DNA of 64,000 nucleotides, taken from NCBI RefSeq assembly GCF_020740795.1, contig NC_067283.1, forward strand, positions 3,313,659 to 3,377,658, read 5' to 3'. Each line of letters starts with the position of its first letter. Positions within the stretch are counted from its first letter, which is position 1. This DNA comes from Apus apus (lineage: Eukaryota; Chordata; Aves; Apodiformes; Apodidae). The position numbers and the translations under genes were made by a program. Positions 1 through 12,900 of this stretch are shown here, one piece after another. Under the pieces are notes generated by a model. It had not been told where the DNA came from. It did no database searches and saw only the letters and a list, made by a program, of their open reading frames with translations.

Positions 1-3000
1 GGATGAGCTGAAAAGCTGCACCCAGCCCAAAATCACATCCCCCACACAAGTGTATTACCTGTAACAAATTCCCTCACTGCAGACTGAAGCAATGTTTCTA
101 CTGCATCCCCATATTTTTTATCTGGGAGCACATAAAATGTAATGAAATATTACAGCTTCTAACTGCTTTATGCCAAGGAGCTCAGAGTTAAGTGGTTGAT
201 AAGAAAGAGCCATTAATTAGCCACCCCAGTGAGGTAAATCTGAAAGGGCTGGGGGAGGCAGATTCTTGGCAGCAGTGACCAACTCAGACCAGGGGTCTTG
301 CTGCCAGTATTTCTTCCTTTGGAAAATAAGATACACGTGTGAATCCCAGTTAAAAGTGACAATGAGGTACAACCTGCTGTCAGGACCTGTCAGAAGGAAA
401 GATACACAGATGTGTGGTTGTTGGTGTGACATGGTTCTACCCTTGTTTTCTCCACAGCACAAATTGGCATCTCCATGCTTTAAAGGTCACTGCCTGGTTC
501 CCACCCACACTCCTCAGTTTCAAAAGACTTTTGTGTCAGCTGCTGGAAACATGGAGAAGTCTCCAAAGCTATTGATGTGTTGGCAGTGCTCACTCGTGTG
601 ACATCTTGGCTAGAGACCTCACCTCAAAAGTAATTTCTCCTTGATTTGGAGTTGATATTAAGTGACTGGACTTCTGCTTGTCACCCAGGATGTTTAAATA
701 TCAAGGTACTGAAGTTTTGAGTTGAAGTGATTGTCCACTTAATGTTTAGACAAAAAGGTGTGCTTTAGAGTGTCTTGGTCTTGGTTCCCCAATGAGCAGA
801 TCAACCCTCTAGACTGCAAGTCAGGTGTTGTTTTCCTTTCCCTCCCTCTGTCCCAGCCAATGTGCAAACGTTGTGTAGAGCTGCCCTGAAATCTAAGAGC
901 AGGAGTGATGCTGGCTGGTTCCAGCATGCCTGCTTAGTTCCTGTACTCTCAGCCTGTGTGTGATAAAGGTTCCAGGCTTTGATGTCAAATGAGCAGGGTG
1001 GAGATACCTCCAAGGGGAAGTGTGATGGGGCAGGGATGGACTCTAGGACAAGGCTCATCACCAAGCACCACAAGGGAGGACCTAGAGCTTTATACACCAA
1101 GCTCTTGCCTTCTCTGGTCTTTGGCTTCAAGACCAAGTTGGTTCTGAGAATAACAACTACGTGGGAAATGGCTATTTTGGAGATGACATTTCAACTTACC
1201 TGGTTTCCTTTATGTGGTCCCACAAAACATTAAATGCACAGGGAGCTATCCCAGTGGGAATGATTCCTCTGCAAGCCTATGCCAGCATGGGAAGAGGTTT
1301 TAAGGCTTTCAAAGTATTACAATAGTGACACAGTGCCTAGGCTCTTTGTGCCACAGTCTCCTGTGATCCTTGGACAACCCAGAGTCTTCTGAACTTGTCT
1401 GAGGGCAGCTGGATTCTTTCTGCTATTGTATCGAGTCACAGCTCAAATCTTACATCCCCAGTGGGAGGGAGTGAATGTAACTGGTTGCATGTGGGGTGAA
1501 GATAATTTAACAGTTAAAACTGATTCATTACATGGGAAATTGCTTTTGTGTCATGGAGAAGGCAGAATTCCTTGTCCTGGCATTTTGCCATGGAAACTAC
1601 AGGGATCAAAGGGGAAGGATGTCATTGGCCATTTTTAATCATGGCTCTGTCTTACAGGGAATGATGTTTCTGGAGTCATGGAAAGACACATCATCACTAA
1701 ATTTTCACAGAGAAGCTCTAAAAGCCAAGCTCAAAAATTTCCAGATACATATAGTCACATGTTCTATCAAATTCAGAACAAAGGTGCCTGCCTAAGATAA
1801 ACAATCCTGTGCTCCTTGTAAACCAGGAGGGATGGCTCTTGCACAGAGGACACATAGCAGGGAACTGAGAGGGTTGGGTTGATTTTTTCTGTGATTCTAG
1901 TGTAAATGGCTTTGATGAAGGTTGCTTAAAAAGTCTAGAGGCAAAAATCATGAAAGGGCAGTGGAAATGGAAGAGTGTTGTCATTAGCCCCACTGGGCAA
2001 TTCTGTGCAGGCAGGATGTTCATGATCCTCAGACTATGAATTTACACCACCAGTGCTATGGAATCACCTGGTTGTGACAAGCCCAGTCAAACCATCACCT
2101 TGAGCTGGAAACTGCTCTGTAAGATGCCCTTGCTCATGAAATACACCAAATGTTGCAGGGAACACTGGATGGCAGCTCTCTTGGGCATCTCATGGCTCAG
2201 GCATTTGGGTTCCTTTCAGCAGGGTGTGATTTCTGCAGGTGAAATGGACCCATCCATAGAAAAGCCACCCACAGGTTTTCCTACCTCATGGCCTGGATGA
2301 CATGGCAGACCACCATGTGTTCAGTCCTGAAGGGAATGAGAACAAACATGTTTTTATCACAAATTTTGGGACTTTCTTATTCTTGGGAGGTGGTTATGAA
2401 GTACAGTCAGAGATGGTCTGCACATCCAGGGTGCTGGGGGGATTCTCACAGGGATGGATTTGCACAGCACTGTGAGGCAGCTGGAGGATATTCCAGCATC
2501 CAACCCTACACTTGGAACTCTCAGCATCTGTGCATGTGTGTAAAGGGGTGTATGTACCTACAAACACAGGAATCACTCAGCATCTCTTGATCTCGGCAGA
2601 AGAACCACAGGGTGTTTGCAACTGCATGGTTTTTATATTCCATGCATGAGTCCCACCTCCAAAGGACATTGCATCCAGCCACCCAGCTCAAGCTGTGGTG
2701 CTGCCTGCATTGTGGTGGCTTTGGGGATCACTCGTGCTGGGGCTGGTGCTGATTCTTCTGCTGGCACAGATGTTCTGAAATAAGGTCTCCCATTTGGAGA
2801 GCCACTTTGTCTATCTGGCTAACCTTACAAAGCAGGAGATCATGGTGCCAAACAGTAGGCAACCAGCTTGCCAGCTCATCACCTCCCTCTGCTGTGTCTT
2901 CTTCAGGCCTGAGAAAAAGAAATTAAAATATCAGGTGGGACACCTTAGACACAATGTCTTCTGGATGGTTTTATTGCTTCTTTTCAGCAGTGTCAACCAC

Positions 3001-3470
3001 AGAGAAGAACCTCCTCTGAAGCAAGGAGGTGAACCAAATACAAAGGAGAAAAAAAAAATAGGCAATTCATTGCATATATACAGAGTCAGAACAAAATAAA
3101 TAACATTGGGCAAAAGGCCATGAAACAAGGTGGAGATTTCACCTGTGCTGAGAAAGCAAGCCTGTTCTCACTGGCATGAAGAACACACCACAAGCACCTA
3201 GGTACATAAAAGTCCACAGAGACAATGATTCTCTGTTCACAGCCAGTTTTTATCACTCTTTGCTGTCAAAGCCTATTTACAGGAGGGCAGAGCAGAGATG
3301 CTTACAGCTTGAGTGAGAAGAGTCAGTTGGCACCAGTTACTGATGTTAATTTGCAGTTACAAACAGCTTGAGGTGTTTGAAATGGTCTGAAAAATGGACT
3401 TTTGAATTCAAGAGTGCCTTCTTGAACTTGACTTGTCATCATCAGAGTATCAAAAAAAGTGGTGGGATTT

Positions 3471-3483
3471 TATATATATATAT

Positions 3484-3514
<31 letters not shown>

Positions 3515-3515
3515 A
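3471..3515. repeat. (TA)n microsatellite
   Basis: TA dinucleotide run with two TATG interruptions. Confidence 0.95.
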
Positions 3516-6500
3516 TTTTATCTTATTTTTCTTTCCAAATGTGCTATTGAGATTTCCCTTAAGTACAAATTTACAATATCCACAAAACTGGGGTATAAAA
3601 CACTAGTGCTCTGCTGATGCCAACTTGTGTGTCCTAAAGGCCTTGCCCTCAGTACCCAAATGGGCATTATTTCCCTTACAGACCTGTGAATGTAGTTTCC
3701 AGTCCCAATGTCTCTCTTCTTCCCTGTGATTTCACAGTATGCTTGAAATAACCCAGGTTTCAAACCCAGGGCTCTTCAGCATTTAGCTCAACACCACACG
3801 AGCAAACAAGGAGTTAGGATGTTCAGAGGTGGAAAAAATGGTCCACGAGGCTGGAAACTCTGAATTCCTAAAAGCCAGAGTTTACAGCTGCCCAGATCTC
3901 CAGGGAAAATAACAAGATCATTCACTGTAATTGTAGCTCATCAGACTGGTATGTAAACACTGGGTTTGGAGAGGGGGTGAAAAGTCGACTGACAAAGAAA
4001 ATGGATTAAAATCCATGCTGTTCTGGATTTTGGGACATCTGGCACCATGTACCAGTCTGGGACTTAATACTTTTCCTTATGACACCAGTTTAGCTCCAGA
4101 ATGATACCAGCAGAATCATTCCAGATTGATATGGGCATATCTGAGGCTGAGAGCTTGGCCTCCTGCTCTTTGAGTGTCATCCACAATCAAGAAGCTTTAT
4201 GGCCCTTGACACCATAAGCCTTGGTGTGTGAAAAGTGCAAAGTTGCATTGCCAGTCAGGGAGCTCAGGACTTCAGTCCTTGTCTCCCAGAGTTTGGCACA
4301 TTCATTGGTGCAGAGATGCCTTGGGAGGAAGTCCAGGGATGTGCCTGGGCTGTGTCGACACCCCAGTCAAGATCCTTTCTTCAGCTAAATGTCCTACCTG
4401 AAAGCAGAGAGGCTGGGACATAGCAGGGAGGAAGCACGTTTTAGGTGGGCTTTGGTGTTAAATCTAGAGTCATTGTCCAGAGAAGAACCCTTGCTTCTCA
4501 GTCTCCATGTTCTCCTACCACATGGATTTCCACAGGCCGCTTATCAAACCAAGTTGAACTCGCGTGGACAGAATAAAACGAGCTTCACAAAGACACATCT
4601 TGGCATTTTCAAGATTCCCTTTTAGTCTGAAAACATTTCATAATTCCTGCAGGAACCCACTGGGTTTTGTCTTATTTCAACCCTGTGGTGAAGGCGGAAG
4701 GAAAGGAGACAAAATAATCCCACCAAAACCCTTTAATCCCTGCCGTGGAGCCAAGTGATACCCACTCCTGAGCTTTCTTTGGAACTGCATTTCTCTTTTT
4801 ACAAACCACCAGGCAGCCTTTTGTTAATCAGCAGGTGCATCTCTCTCTGCAAGGGTTTCCAGCAGATCGGAGCAGAGATTTGGTTTTAATCCCTTTGCTC
4901 TCGTGGGCCTGTGTCACAGACACCTCCCTGCCTCACTGCTTCCCAGGGGAGTGGGAACAAAGTGGGATCCTGAGAAAGAAGTCAATCTGCTGATTAGTTC
5001 ATGTACAAAACATGTTTTCTCCAGCAACACTTTCCTTGAGAAAAATAAAACCACTTCCTAGGAAAAACAAAACAACATAAAAAAAATATGCAGGTGTTTT
5101 GTCCTTCTTGGGATCCTTTTTTCCTTCCATAACTGCAGTGATGCTGCTGCTCTATAGATAACTTTTATTTTAAAAAACGAACGCCCTGAAATTCTGCACC
5201 ACCTTCCAATTTCTTCACTACTCTTTTTTAAACCCTAAACCTGGTCATGTTCTCATTTCTTGCTGCATATGAGAGGGTCACGGAGCAATCTAAGTCTCTG
5301 CTGAATAGAAAGACCCACAGTCTCATCTTAGCATTGAACCTTGCACCTCCAGACCTTTGGATAATAATTTAATTTTTGTATTTTAATTGTTCCACACTTA
5401 TTTTTTATTAGTTTAATCGTTGAAATATAGTGTGACTAATTAACAGGAGGGGGTTGAGCTTTTACTGGTATAAAAAAGGAGCAAACAGTTCCAGGATGAA
5501 GATACTGGAACTACTCTAAAGACAAACTCCAGTTTCACACTGGTGTCACTCAGGAGTCACTGCAGTGAACTGATGGTGCAGGTGGGATCAGAATTTGGCC
5601 ACAAGGAGTTTTGGCATACAAATTCAGTATTCTAAAACATATCTAAAAGGCTGTCATATCCGGATATGTTGTTTGGGGTCCTTGAACTTCATTTTATCGA
5701 TGAGTTGGATGAAAAACAGCACAGAGGAGATCAAGTTATGGGGCCAAATTCCTGCACGAAGCCACTTCAGTGAGGGTCTGATCCGAATGTCATTGTTCAC
5801 TTGATTGCTCTCATCCCCAGGGTGAAAAGCTCTGATTTCACTGCTGACTCCTCTGTTCTCCTGGAATATGGGGCCAGCCTAGCTGAGCTGCATCACCAAG
5901 AGTGCCCTGCCTGTCACAGCAGGTGTATTCAGCACATTCATTTCATCTCTCAAACACCCTTGACAGCGTCATGACGACGTGGCTGGATGCTGGATGATGA
6001 AATAATTACAAGTAGGATTCCTAGGGGCCCCATTCCTGGCATGTTAATGCAGTCAACGTTTTTTTGAAGGAGCCCCTGGCTGCAGAATGCCCTGTGGCAT
6101 GGGTGAATAATCAGCTGAATTTCTCCCTGTCATGCCTCTAAAAGGCAAGTCTAGTCTCATTGACTTTGGCATGTGGTTGGTGCTGGCACAGGTTGGTACA
6201 GGGCTGGAATGGAAGAGAAGCTCTAAGTACAGAAGGTCCTCCTGTGAATGGAGTTCCAAGCAGAGGGAGAGGAAAAGGAAAGTGAAGAACAGAGAGAAAA
6301 TGCACAGTGTGTCTCATGGCTCACAGAGATGGACCTTCTGCCCCAGCAAGGCTGCCTAAGGCAGATGGGAGGGAGTCCCCTCACATCTCACAAAGGGGGT
6401 TGCTGGCAATGGTGAGTCACTTCTGCTCAGCAGCTTTGTGCTCAAACTCCTCCTCTGCTTGTCTGGGACCTGGGGTTTGAGTTCACACCTTAGGCAACTC

Positions 6501-7570
6501 ATAACAAGCCTGGGCAGAGCTCTGCTGCAGCCCACGGGTTTTGTTGGGCACAAATAGCTACCATGACAGACAAGGAGGGTGAATGGCTTTGCAGCTTGAT
6601 GATTCAAATCTTTCCCAGACTTTCAAACTCTGAACCAGTGAGAGGAAGCACTTTACACCAAGTGGGACAACTTGGAAGCTGAGAGAGAGCTTTCTCCTGC
6701 TTCTTCTAGGCCTCCTTGCAGCCATTCACCTGGTGAAAATGCAGATGCTTGGTCAAATCCTTGTTGTTTTGAACCAGGCACAGAAGATGAACTGGTGGGA
6801 CTGGTGGGACTTCTCTGTGAGCCCCACTCCAAGTCTGAAAGCACTCACCAGAGCAGCACCAACACCAAACACAAAGAGGGTCTTTGCCTCTGAGAACCTC
6901 ACCAGGGCCCTTGTTCCTGGGGTGTCACAGCACAAGAACTTCAGTACAAGCAACAAGGGGGAATTTTAAGCATCCTCTTGGTTCCTCTGCATTTTGGGCA
7001 TTAGAGAGCTGCTAAGAGAGAATTTTGATGATCTTAGGGCATGTCAGTCTTGGATTCTAACTGCTAGTAAGGTTTCAGTGTAACATAGCCAAGAGAGGGC
7101 TTGCACTTGGCTAGCCTGGGGTCTCATCAGCACTTTAATTCCAGGACCAGGGAGCTCATGACTGTCCTCACAATATCTATCTGTCCTCTTAGGTTTTGCA
7201 GGCTGGGTAGCCATGGCTGCACTCTGACAGCCTCTGAGCAAGCTCACTGAAAACTCCTGACTGCACATCTACCCTCTGTGGCAATTGTAGCAGAGTCCCT
7301 CATGCCCCTTAGTGGCTTCAGCCCTCTGCACTGGTCTCAGTCCTGCACATGGAGAAATACTTTGGAAGCATCAAGCTCAGACAATAATAGGTATAGCTCT
7401 GGGAGGGTTGTGGCATGGAACAACTGCCTTCTCAGAAATGAGAAAGGAACTGGATGTCCAGACCTGCAACTCTCTTCCTTGGCTCAGTGTGGTTTCTTGG
7501 CAGTGAATCACAGATGCTTAGGGCAAGCAAATAAGCAATAAAAACCAACCTTAAACCCACCAAGTTAAAG

Positions 7571-7947
7571 ATCACAGCATCACAGAATGGTTTGGGTTGG
7601 AAGGGACCTTAAAGATCATCTACTTCCAACCCCCCTGCATGGGCAGGGACACCTCCCACCAGCCCAGGCTGCTCCCAGCCCCACCCAACCTGCCCTTCAA
7701 CACTGCCAGGGATGGGGCAGCCACAGCTTCCCTGGGCAACCTGGACCAGGGTCTCAACATCCATACAGGAAAGAAAGTCTTCTTAATATTTCATCTAATT
7801 CTCCCCTGTTCCAGTTTTAAGAGACTCCCCCTTGTCCTATCACTGCATGCCCTTGTAAAAAGTCACTTGCCAGCTTTCAGCTTTCCTGGAGCCCTTTCAG
7901 GTACTGGAAAGTGCTCCAAGGTCTCCCCAGAGCCTTCTCTTCTCCAG
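7571..7947 (-). mobile_element. CR1 3'-end fragment
   Basis: Antisense reading starts with the CR1 tail (ATCACAG-ATCACAGAATGG), then GGTTTGGGTTGGAAGGGACC, the CCCCCCTGCATGGGCAGGGACACC core, and continues to CTTCTCTTCTCCAG. It is 5'-truncated like nearly all CR1 copies. The only element seen downstream of VIPR1. Confidence 0.93.
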
Positions 7948-9429
7948 ATGTTTCCTTTCAATGAACTACATTTCATAAAGAAGAAAAAGAAGTGGCTAAG
8001 TCAAGATGTCTCAATGAGAAGCCCACCTTCCTTCCCATGGACATGCACTGGTGACCCAGCCTCTCCTTCACAAGGACAGTGCTGTGACATGTTGCAGCAG
8101 GAGGACAGCAGTCCAACCCCTAAGTGTACACACAAGCTGAGCAGGGATTTCCCACCCTTGGTGTAAAACTGATGCAACCCAGTTCGATGCAGTTGGGTGG
8201 GACACACACAGGAGCATGTCTGGTCTTCTGACTGAGTTTGGGATTGTAGGAACTGTGTCAAATGCAGGGCCTGGGAGAGTGAGCTGCATGTGATGCACTG
8301 CAAACCACCAGCCTGGCCTGTCCGAGCAGGATTTGGTTACAAATCTCTCCTTCTCCACTCCACCAAGAAAATAAAAGAAAAACAGAACTTCCCTTCGTTT
8401 CAACAGGATCTCTGTGTGCTCTTCAAACAGGGATGGCCTCTAGATGGAAACTAATAGGCCTTCAGAAAAGAGGCAGAATACACATGCACATCTTAAAGAT
8501 CTAACAATGCCTTCATCATAGGATGAAAGCTCCCTGCAAAAGCTGAAGAAGAAATCAATTTAATAGCTTCTTCACTCCTTCCTGACTCCTGGAGTGCCAG
8601 TTACGTGCTGAGACAACCCTGTTCTGATGAAAGCAATTCTGCTTGCTGCTGTGAAGCTATTCTTTTTCATCTGGAGAGTGGCTCCTTACGGTGGGTCTGA
8701 TCCAATTAAGGATTACAGGGTTCTACATCTCCCTTTCCTGGCAGTGTGTGCTAAGCAAGTGCAAACGAATTCCAGACCAATTGTTTTCTCCTGATCCCTA
8801 ATGATCCTGGGTGTCTTAATGCACCAAGATTTAGAGGTGAACTTAAAAAAGGATGAAAGACACAGCCGTGCTCTGCTTTTGGCATCTGTACCTGGTTTTT
8901 ATACATGCAAATTGAGTTTCCTGCTCATTGAAAACAACCAACCAGACCATGATGAACACAGTGCAGGGAAGGGCATCCACGCTGTTCCTTCTCAGCAACC
9001 TGCTTTTCCAGAGGGCACCCAAGGAGCTTGGAAAGCTTTGGCCAATGAAGATGGTTGGCAAGGAGCAGAACACACCACAGAGGTGGGGCATCCTCCAAGG
9101 GGCTTTCCTGGTGCTGCTGCTTCATCTTCACATGTGTAAAATGCAGAGGCAGGGACCACGTGCTGGCCTCTGCCCTTCCTGCTCGTGTTCCTCCTGTCCC
9201 TTCTCCCCGTGTCCCCAACTCTGTCTTTGGTGTCTTATCACCACCTCTTATCAACTGGACTTTTGGCGCTTTCATATGTTTGGCTTGTTTTTTTTTCCCT
9301 GCTTCTTGTCTCCCTCTCTCCTTTACTGGCTCATTTTTTTTTTTAAAAAGTGCATTTTTTCTGTTTCAGAGATGCCAGTTCTGGTAAAGCCATCAAGGAC
9401 CCAGGCTGTCCCCTCCCTTACCCCCTGTA

Positions 9430-9724
9430 CTTCATTATTTATGGCACATCAGGATCTCTCAGGCTCTCCTCAAGTGTCTGAGACCTTTACTCATGCTTAT
9501 CAACCCCTGCGGGCTTGAAACGTAAGAGTGAAAGGTCTGAAAAGAGGGAGAGGAAAAGTGTTTCTCTGCCTCTTGGCTTGTCTGGTCTTGTTCTGGATGC
9601 CAGTGGCTTTTCCAGTTGTGTGTCCTCTGTTGGCTCATGGGGAGCATCATGTGGCTGATTCCTGGAGATCCTTCCGTCTCAGTTCCTCTCTTTGGATGCT
9701 CAGTGCTTGGAGAGCCTCCCCATA
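9430..9724 (-). other. VIPR1: VIPR1 3' UTR, 5' part (end not determined)
   Basis: Sequence directly after the VIPR1 stop. I see no canonical AATAAA on the minus strand in the first 300 bp. A CATAAA variant lies at 9443-9438, with a G-rich stretch just downstream, and AGTAAA variants lie near 9488 and 9325. An ATTAAA occurs at 8564-8559. Any of these could be the poly(A) signal, so the 3' boundary given is only the nearest candidate. Confidence 0.35.
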
Positions 9725-9916
9725 TCACACCAGAGAGAATTCAGCCTGGAAGCCAGAGCACCGGCGTGTCTTTGGTGAGCACTTGGTCAGCATGGAGATC
9801 TGGGTGCTGAAGTTGGTGCCGTTGCTGCCCAAGGAAGGGTGGTGGTACTTCATGTCTGAGCCCAGGAACCGCTCCAGGTGCCACCTCCGCCACTTCCGCT
9901 TGAGCTCAGCTTGGAC
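9725..9916 (-). CDS. VIPR1: VIPR1 exon 13: helix 8, cytoplasmic tail and stop
   Basis: 192 bp of coding sequence, stop TGA at 9727-9725. It encodes [19 protein letters not shown] (helix 8 and basic juxtamembrane tail), [34 protein letters not shown] and [10 protein letters not shown]. The Ser/Thr-rich tail is the usual substrate for GRK phosphorylation and arrestin binding in this receptor (family knowledge). The last residues, Ser-Leu-Val, fit a class I PDZ-binding end (S/T-x-V). The acceptor is CACTGCCTAG. Confidence 0.96.
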   Translation of the reverse strand, partial: VQAELKRKWRRWHLERFLGSDMKYHHPSLGSNGTNFSTQISMLTKCSPKTRRCSGFQAEFSLV

Positions 9917-12900
9917 CTAGGCAGTGGAAAGACAGGCAGGTCAGCAGAGAGGAGCACCTTCCACTGCTCTGACCTGAGGGCCTGAGCAGCAAGGGGTGGC
10001 CCACCTCCCATGGGGCCACCAATTGTTTTATAAAGGTCACTCAACTCAATCTGGCCAGAACTTTTCGCCACATAGAAGAGAGGTCACACTCCAGCCAGGA
10101 AACTACTAGAGCAGAAATCCCTGAGCTTCAGCAGTAAGGGGAGCACAGGGAATTGCTTATCAGACACAGTGAAGGTGCCAGACTTCTTAACTTCAATGGC
10201 AACATATTCTACACTTTGCATGATTCAGATTCTTTTTTTCACTCTCCTGTTTCTGTCCAAATACAAACACTTTAGCTTGTTTGTGAAGCTGCCACTACAG
10301 CTGTGCTTTTCTGATACAAGCTACTTGTTCCTGCTCAGGGTGTTTACATACATCATCTGCTTTACACTGTCCAGACCCAAGTCATGAACAAATCTCTGGC
10401 CACCATCCCTGTCCCCCTTCTTCAGCTTTCCAGTCCAAATTTTTAGATAACAGCATGAATTAGCTAAAGCAGCTGTGCCTCTGGGTCTCTGGGACTAGCA
10501 AGCACAGGAACAGTACAACACCAGGATGCAAAGCCCAGGACTGGAGATGTGAGAAAGGCAAGATCAATGCCTGTAAGGTAAAAAATAATGTTTACCTGGC
10601 ACTGGTCTGTGTCTAACAAGTCACATCAATGCTTATTAATAATTGTGTGTGGTTCTGCCCTGCTCCATGCAGGCTTAGTGGCAAAGGTCTCTGCTGGAGC
10701 TGGGCTACCTGCCCTGTGTGCCACTGCCTGATGTACATTTGGCATCAGCCTGGCTTGAAAGCAGCAGCAGAGCTGTAAGAGAGCAAATTGTGATTCTGGA
10801 CACACTTCCTCTCCCCAGGAAGCTGGAACACAAACCCAGATCACAACTGCTTCTTCCTTGTCCGTGCTTAGTTTATTGAGCTCCAAGTGCTCCAGCTGAC
10901 AGCAGCTCCGAGTTTTTAGCTGCTCACACCTACTTGGTAACCTTCATGATATGGGTTTAATCAGTCTCTGCTGAATTCCTAACAGACAGAAGGAGCATGG
11001 CACAAAAATATCACTGCACTAATGAGCCTCCACCTTGGCAGTGGGTCTGATCCATGAAGGCACTAAGCACAAGCAGGGCTTAGAAGATGGGTTTTATCCT
11101 TCCCTGCTGAAGGTGGTACTTTTGGATCAGGGTTTATGCAAGGTTATTTGGGAGTTCTGCTGATGTTGTTTCATGAGTAAAGGATGAACTCAGAAGCAGC
11201 AATACTTCTACAGTGTGTACAAAAATCCTAATACATTTCTTAATTGTGCTGGAAACTGTCAGGCAAATGATTGAGTTGTTTTTCTGGAGTGAGCACTTGG
11301 AGTTGGATGCTTCCTCCCAGTATGGTAACATCAGGAATGGGACACTTCTCAATCCACTCCCCACAAGCATGCAGTTTGCCTTAGCTGCAAACATCAACCA
11401 AACAATACAGTTGATCTTACCTCCCCGTTGAGAAAACAGTACAGAACAGCCACCACAAATCCCTAGGGGAAAAGAGAGAACAGGCTTTTAGCACCTCTCA
11501 GATTCACTGCAGCCCTGGAGAAAGGGCACACTGCTGGGGGGCTGCTAAGGTGCTCCCTAAAACCACTTGGTTGCAGTTTCCCTCTAAAAGGAGCAGGGAA
11601 GATTGGTTAAGGTACCTTGCAGCAGGGTGTGAGTTCAAAGGTTGCTCCAGGCTGGTGTTTACAGCCCCCAGCAGTCAGCTCAGCTCTAGAGCACCTGGTC
11701 ATTCAAACTGGGGCCTTAGATGGGATACTGGGCGGGATACTGGACCAAACTTTCCTGTCTGGTCTTGTCAGCTGAAACTGGGGAGATCTAAGCACGCTTG
11801 CTAGCACATCATTGAGATCAGAACCACCTCAGACATGGTGTGGGGCTGAACTGTTCCTTCCCCATCACCCCTGTGGTGTCATCTCATTTTTGACCACCTC
11901 AGCTTTCACCGAAACAAACAAACCAAACATCTCTAGCCCTTCAGCTGACAAACACTTATGACAAGGAGTGAGTGTAGGTCCATTTGTCTCTCCACGGCGA
12001 GATGCCAGATGTGAAGAAGAGGATGCAGATAGGGACATTAACTCATTCACCACTGACCAAAACATGTCACTGCCACGTGGTGACAGACAGATCCTGCCCA
12101 CAAGCTGTGAGAACACAAAGTGGCTAGAGCTGAGGAAAGGATGGATGCAGTGGGATGAAATATATAAGCAAGTGCTTCTTTTCATGCACCAGCACAGCCA
12201 AGGTTGACGGGACTGACTGAAGTGGCCTCAGGGGCAAACTTCATCAGGTCTTCCTAAAGATTAATGCACAGGACAGCCCCATTACCCATCCTCTTAGGGG
12301 GAATCTCCTCTTATGCCAATGAGCTGGAATCCTGCTTGAGCAGGACCTAAAGGCAGGACTTGGCTTATTAACAGAGAAGAAAGTTCATGCAAGACACTTG
12401 GTTGAAGACAGTCTAGGCTCCTGTTAATAGCCAGAAAGACACCCCTCCCAAATGTGATTCATCTCATCTTACACCATGTCAATAACATCTAAATGGAACT
12501 GAAGTCCTTGTTTTTCACCCCTAAGTACCAAAAAACCCCCAGGGTGACTAACTTATAGATGTACATTTTCTTTTCAAGTGCCTGTAAAGAGGAGAAAATC
12601 TTCTTCTGGAATTTCAGGAGGCAAAAATATAAAATTATCTTCCAAACTGGCCAAGCTGGAGTGAGTAGCTTTTTCCCCAAAGGTGTAAGAGCAGTATTGG
12701 GTATGTCCAGGAAAAACCCAGCTCACATGTTTGCTTATTCCCCAGTCAAGTTTGTTAACACTTCTCCCCATTGACAGACCTGGTGACCTGGCCCAAAGGG
12801 TGACTTACCTGGAACGACCCAACCACGAGCTCAAAGACCAGCTTAACTTCTGCTTTGAAGTTGTCAGGGAAGAAAGCAAACATGATGTAGTGAATGCCAA

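Larger units (their letters stand above)
1..9429. other. 3' flank of VIPR1, no recognisable gene
   Basis: I found no exon-like segment that I can assign to a known protein. The content is ordinary A/T-leaning unique DNA, a (TA)n tract at 3471-3515, an AT-rich stretch around 5160-5450, and a minus-oriented CR1 at 7571-7947. In human the gene after VIPR1 is SEC22C in convergent orientation. I looked for its coding sequence on the plus strand and did not recognise any, so it may lie beyond position 1. Confidence 0.6.

Noticed and set aside
7597..8166. 189-codon plus-strand open frame
   Set aside because: Its first 115 codons or so are the CR1 at 7571-7947 read on the antisense strand; the similar M-x-G-T-L-K-I frames elsewhere are the same artefact.
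1..9429. SEC22C as the convergent neighbour
   Set aside because: Expected from human synteny, but I saw no matching exon on either strand, so I do not annotate it.
8928..9518. 196-codon plus-strand open frame beside the VIPR1 3' end
   Set aside because: Runs into T-rich sequence, shows no domain, and overlaps the probable VIPR1 3' UTR; no evidence beyond length.
9528..9920. 130-codon plus-strand open frame
   Set aside because: Antisense shadow of VIPR1 exon 13, whose minus-strand frame is clearly the real one.
10867..10872. Alternative poly(A) site in intron 12
   Set aside because: A lone AATAAA on the minus strand with no other support.
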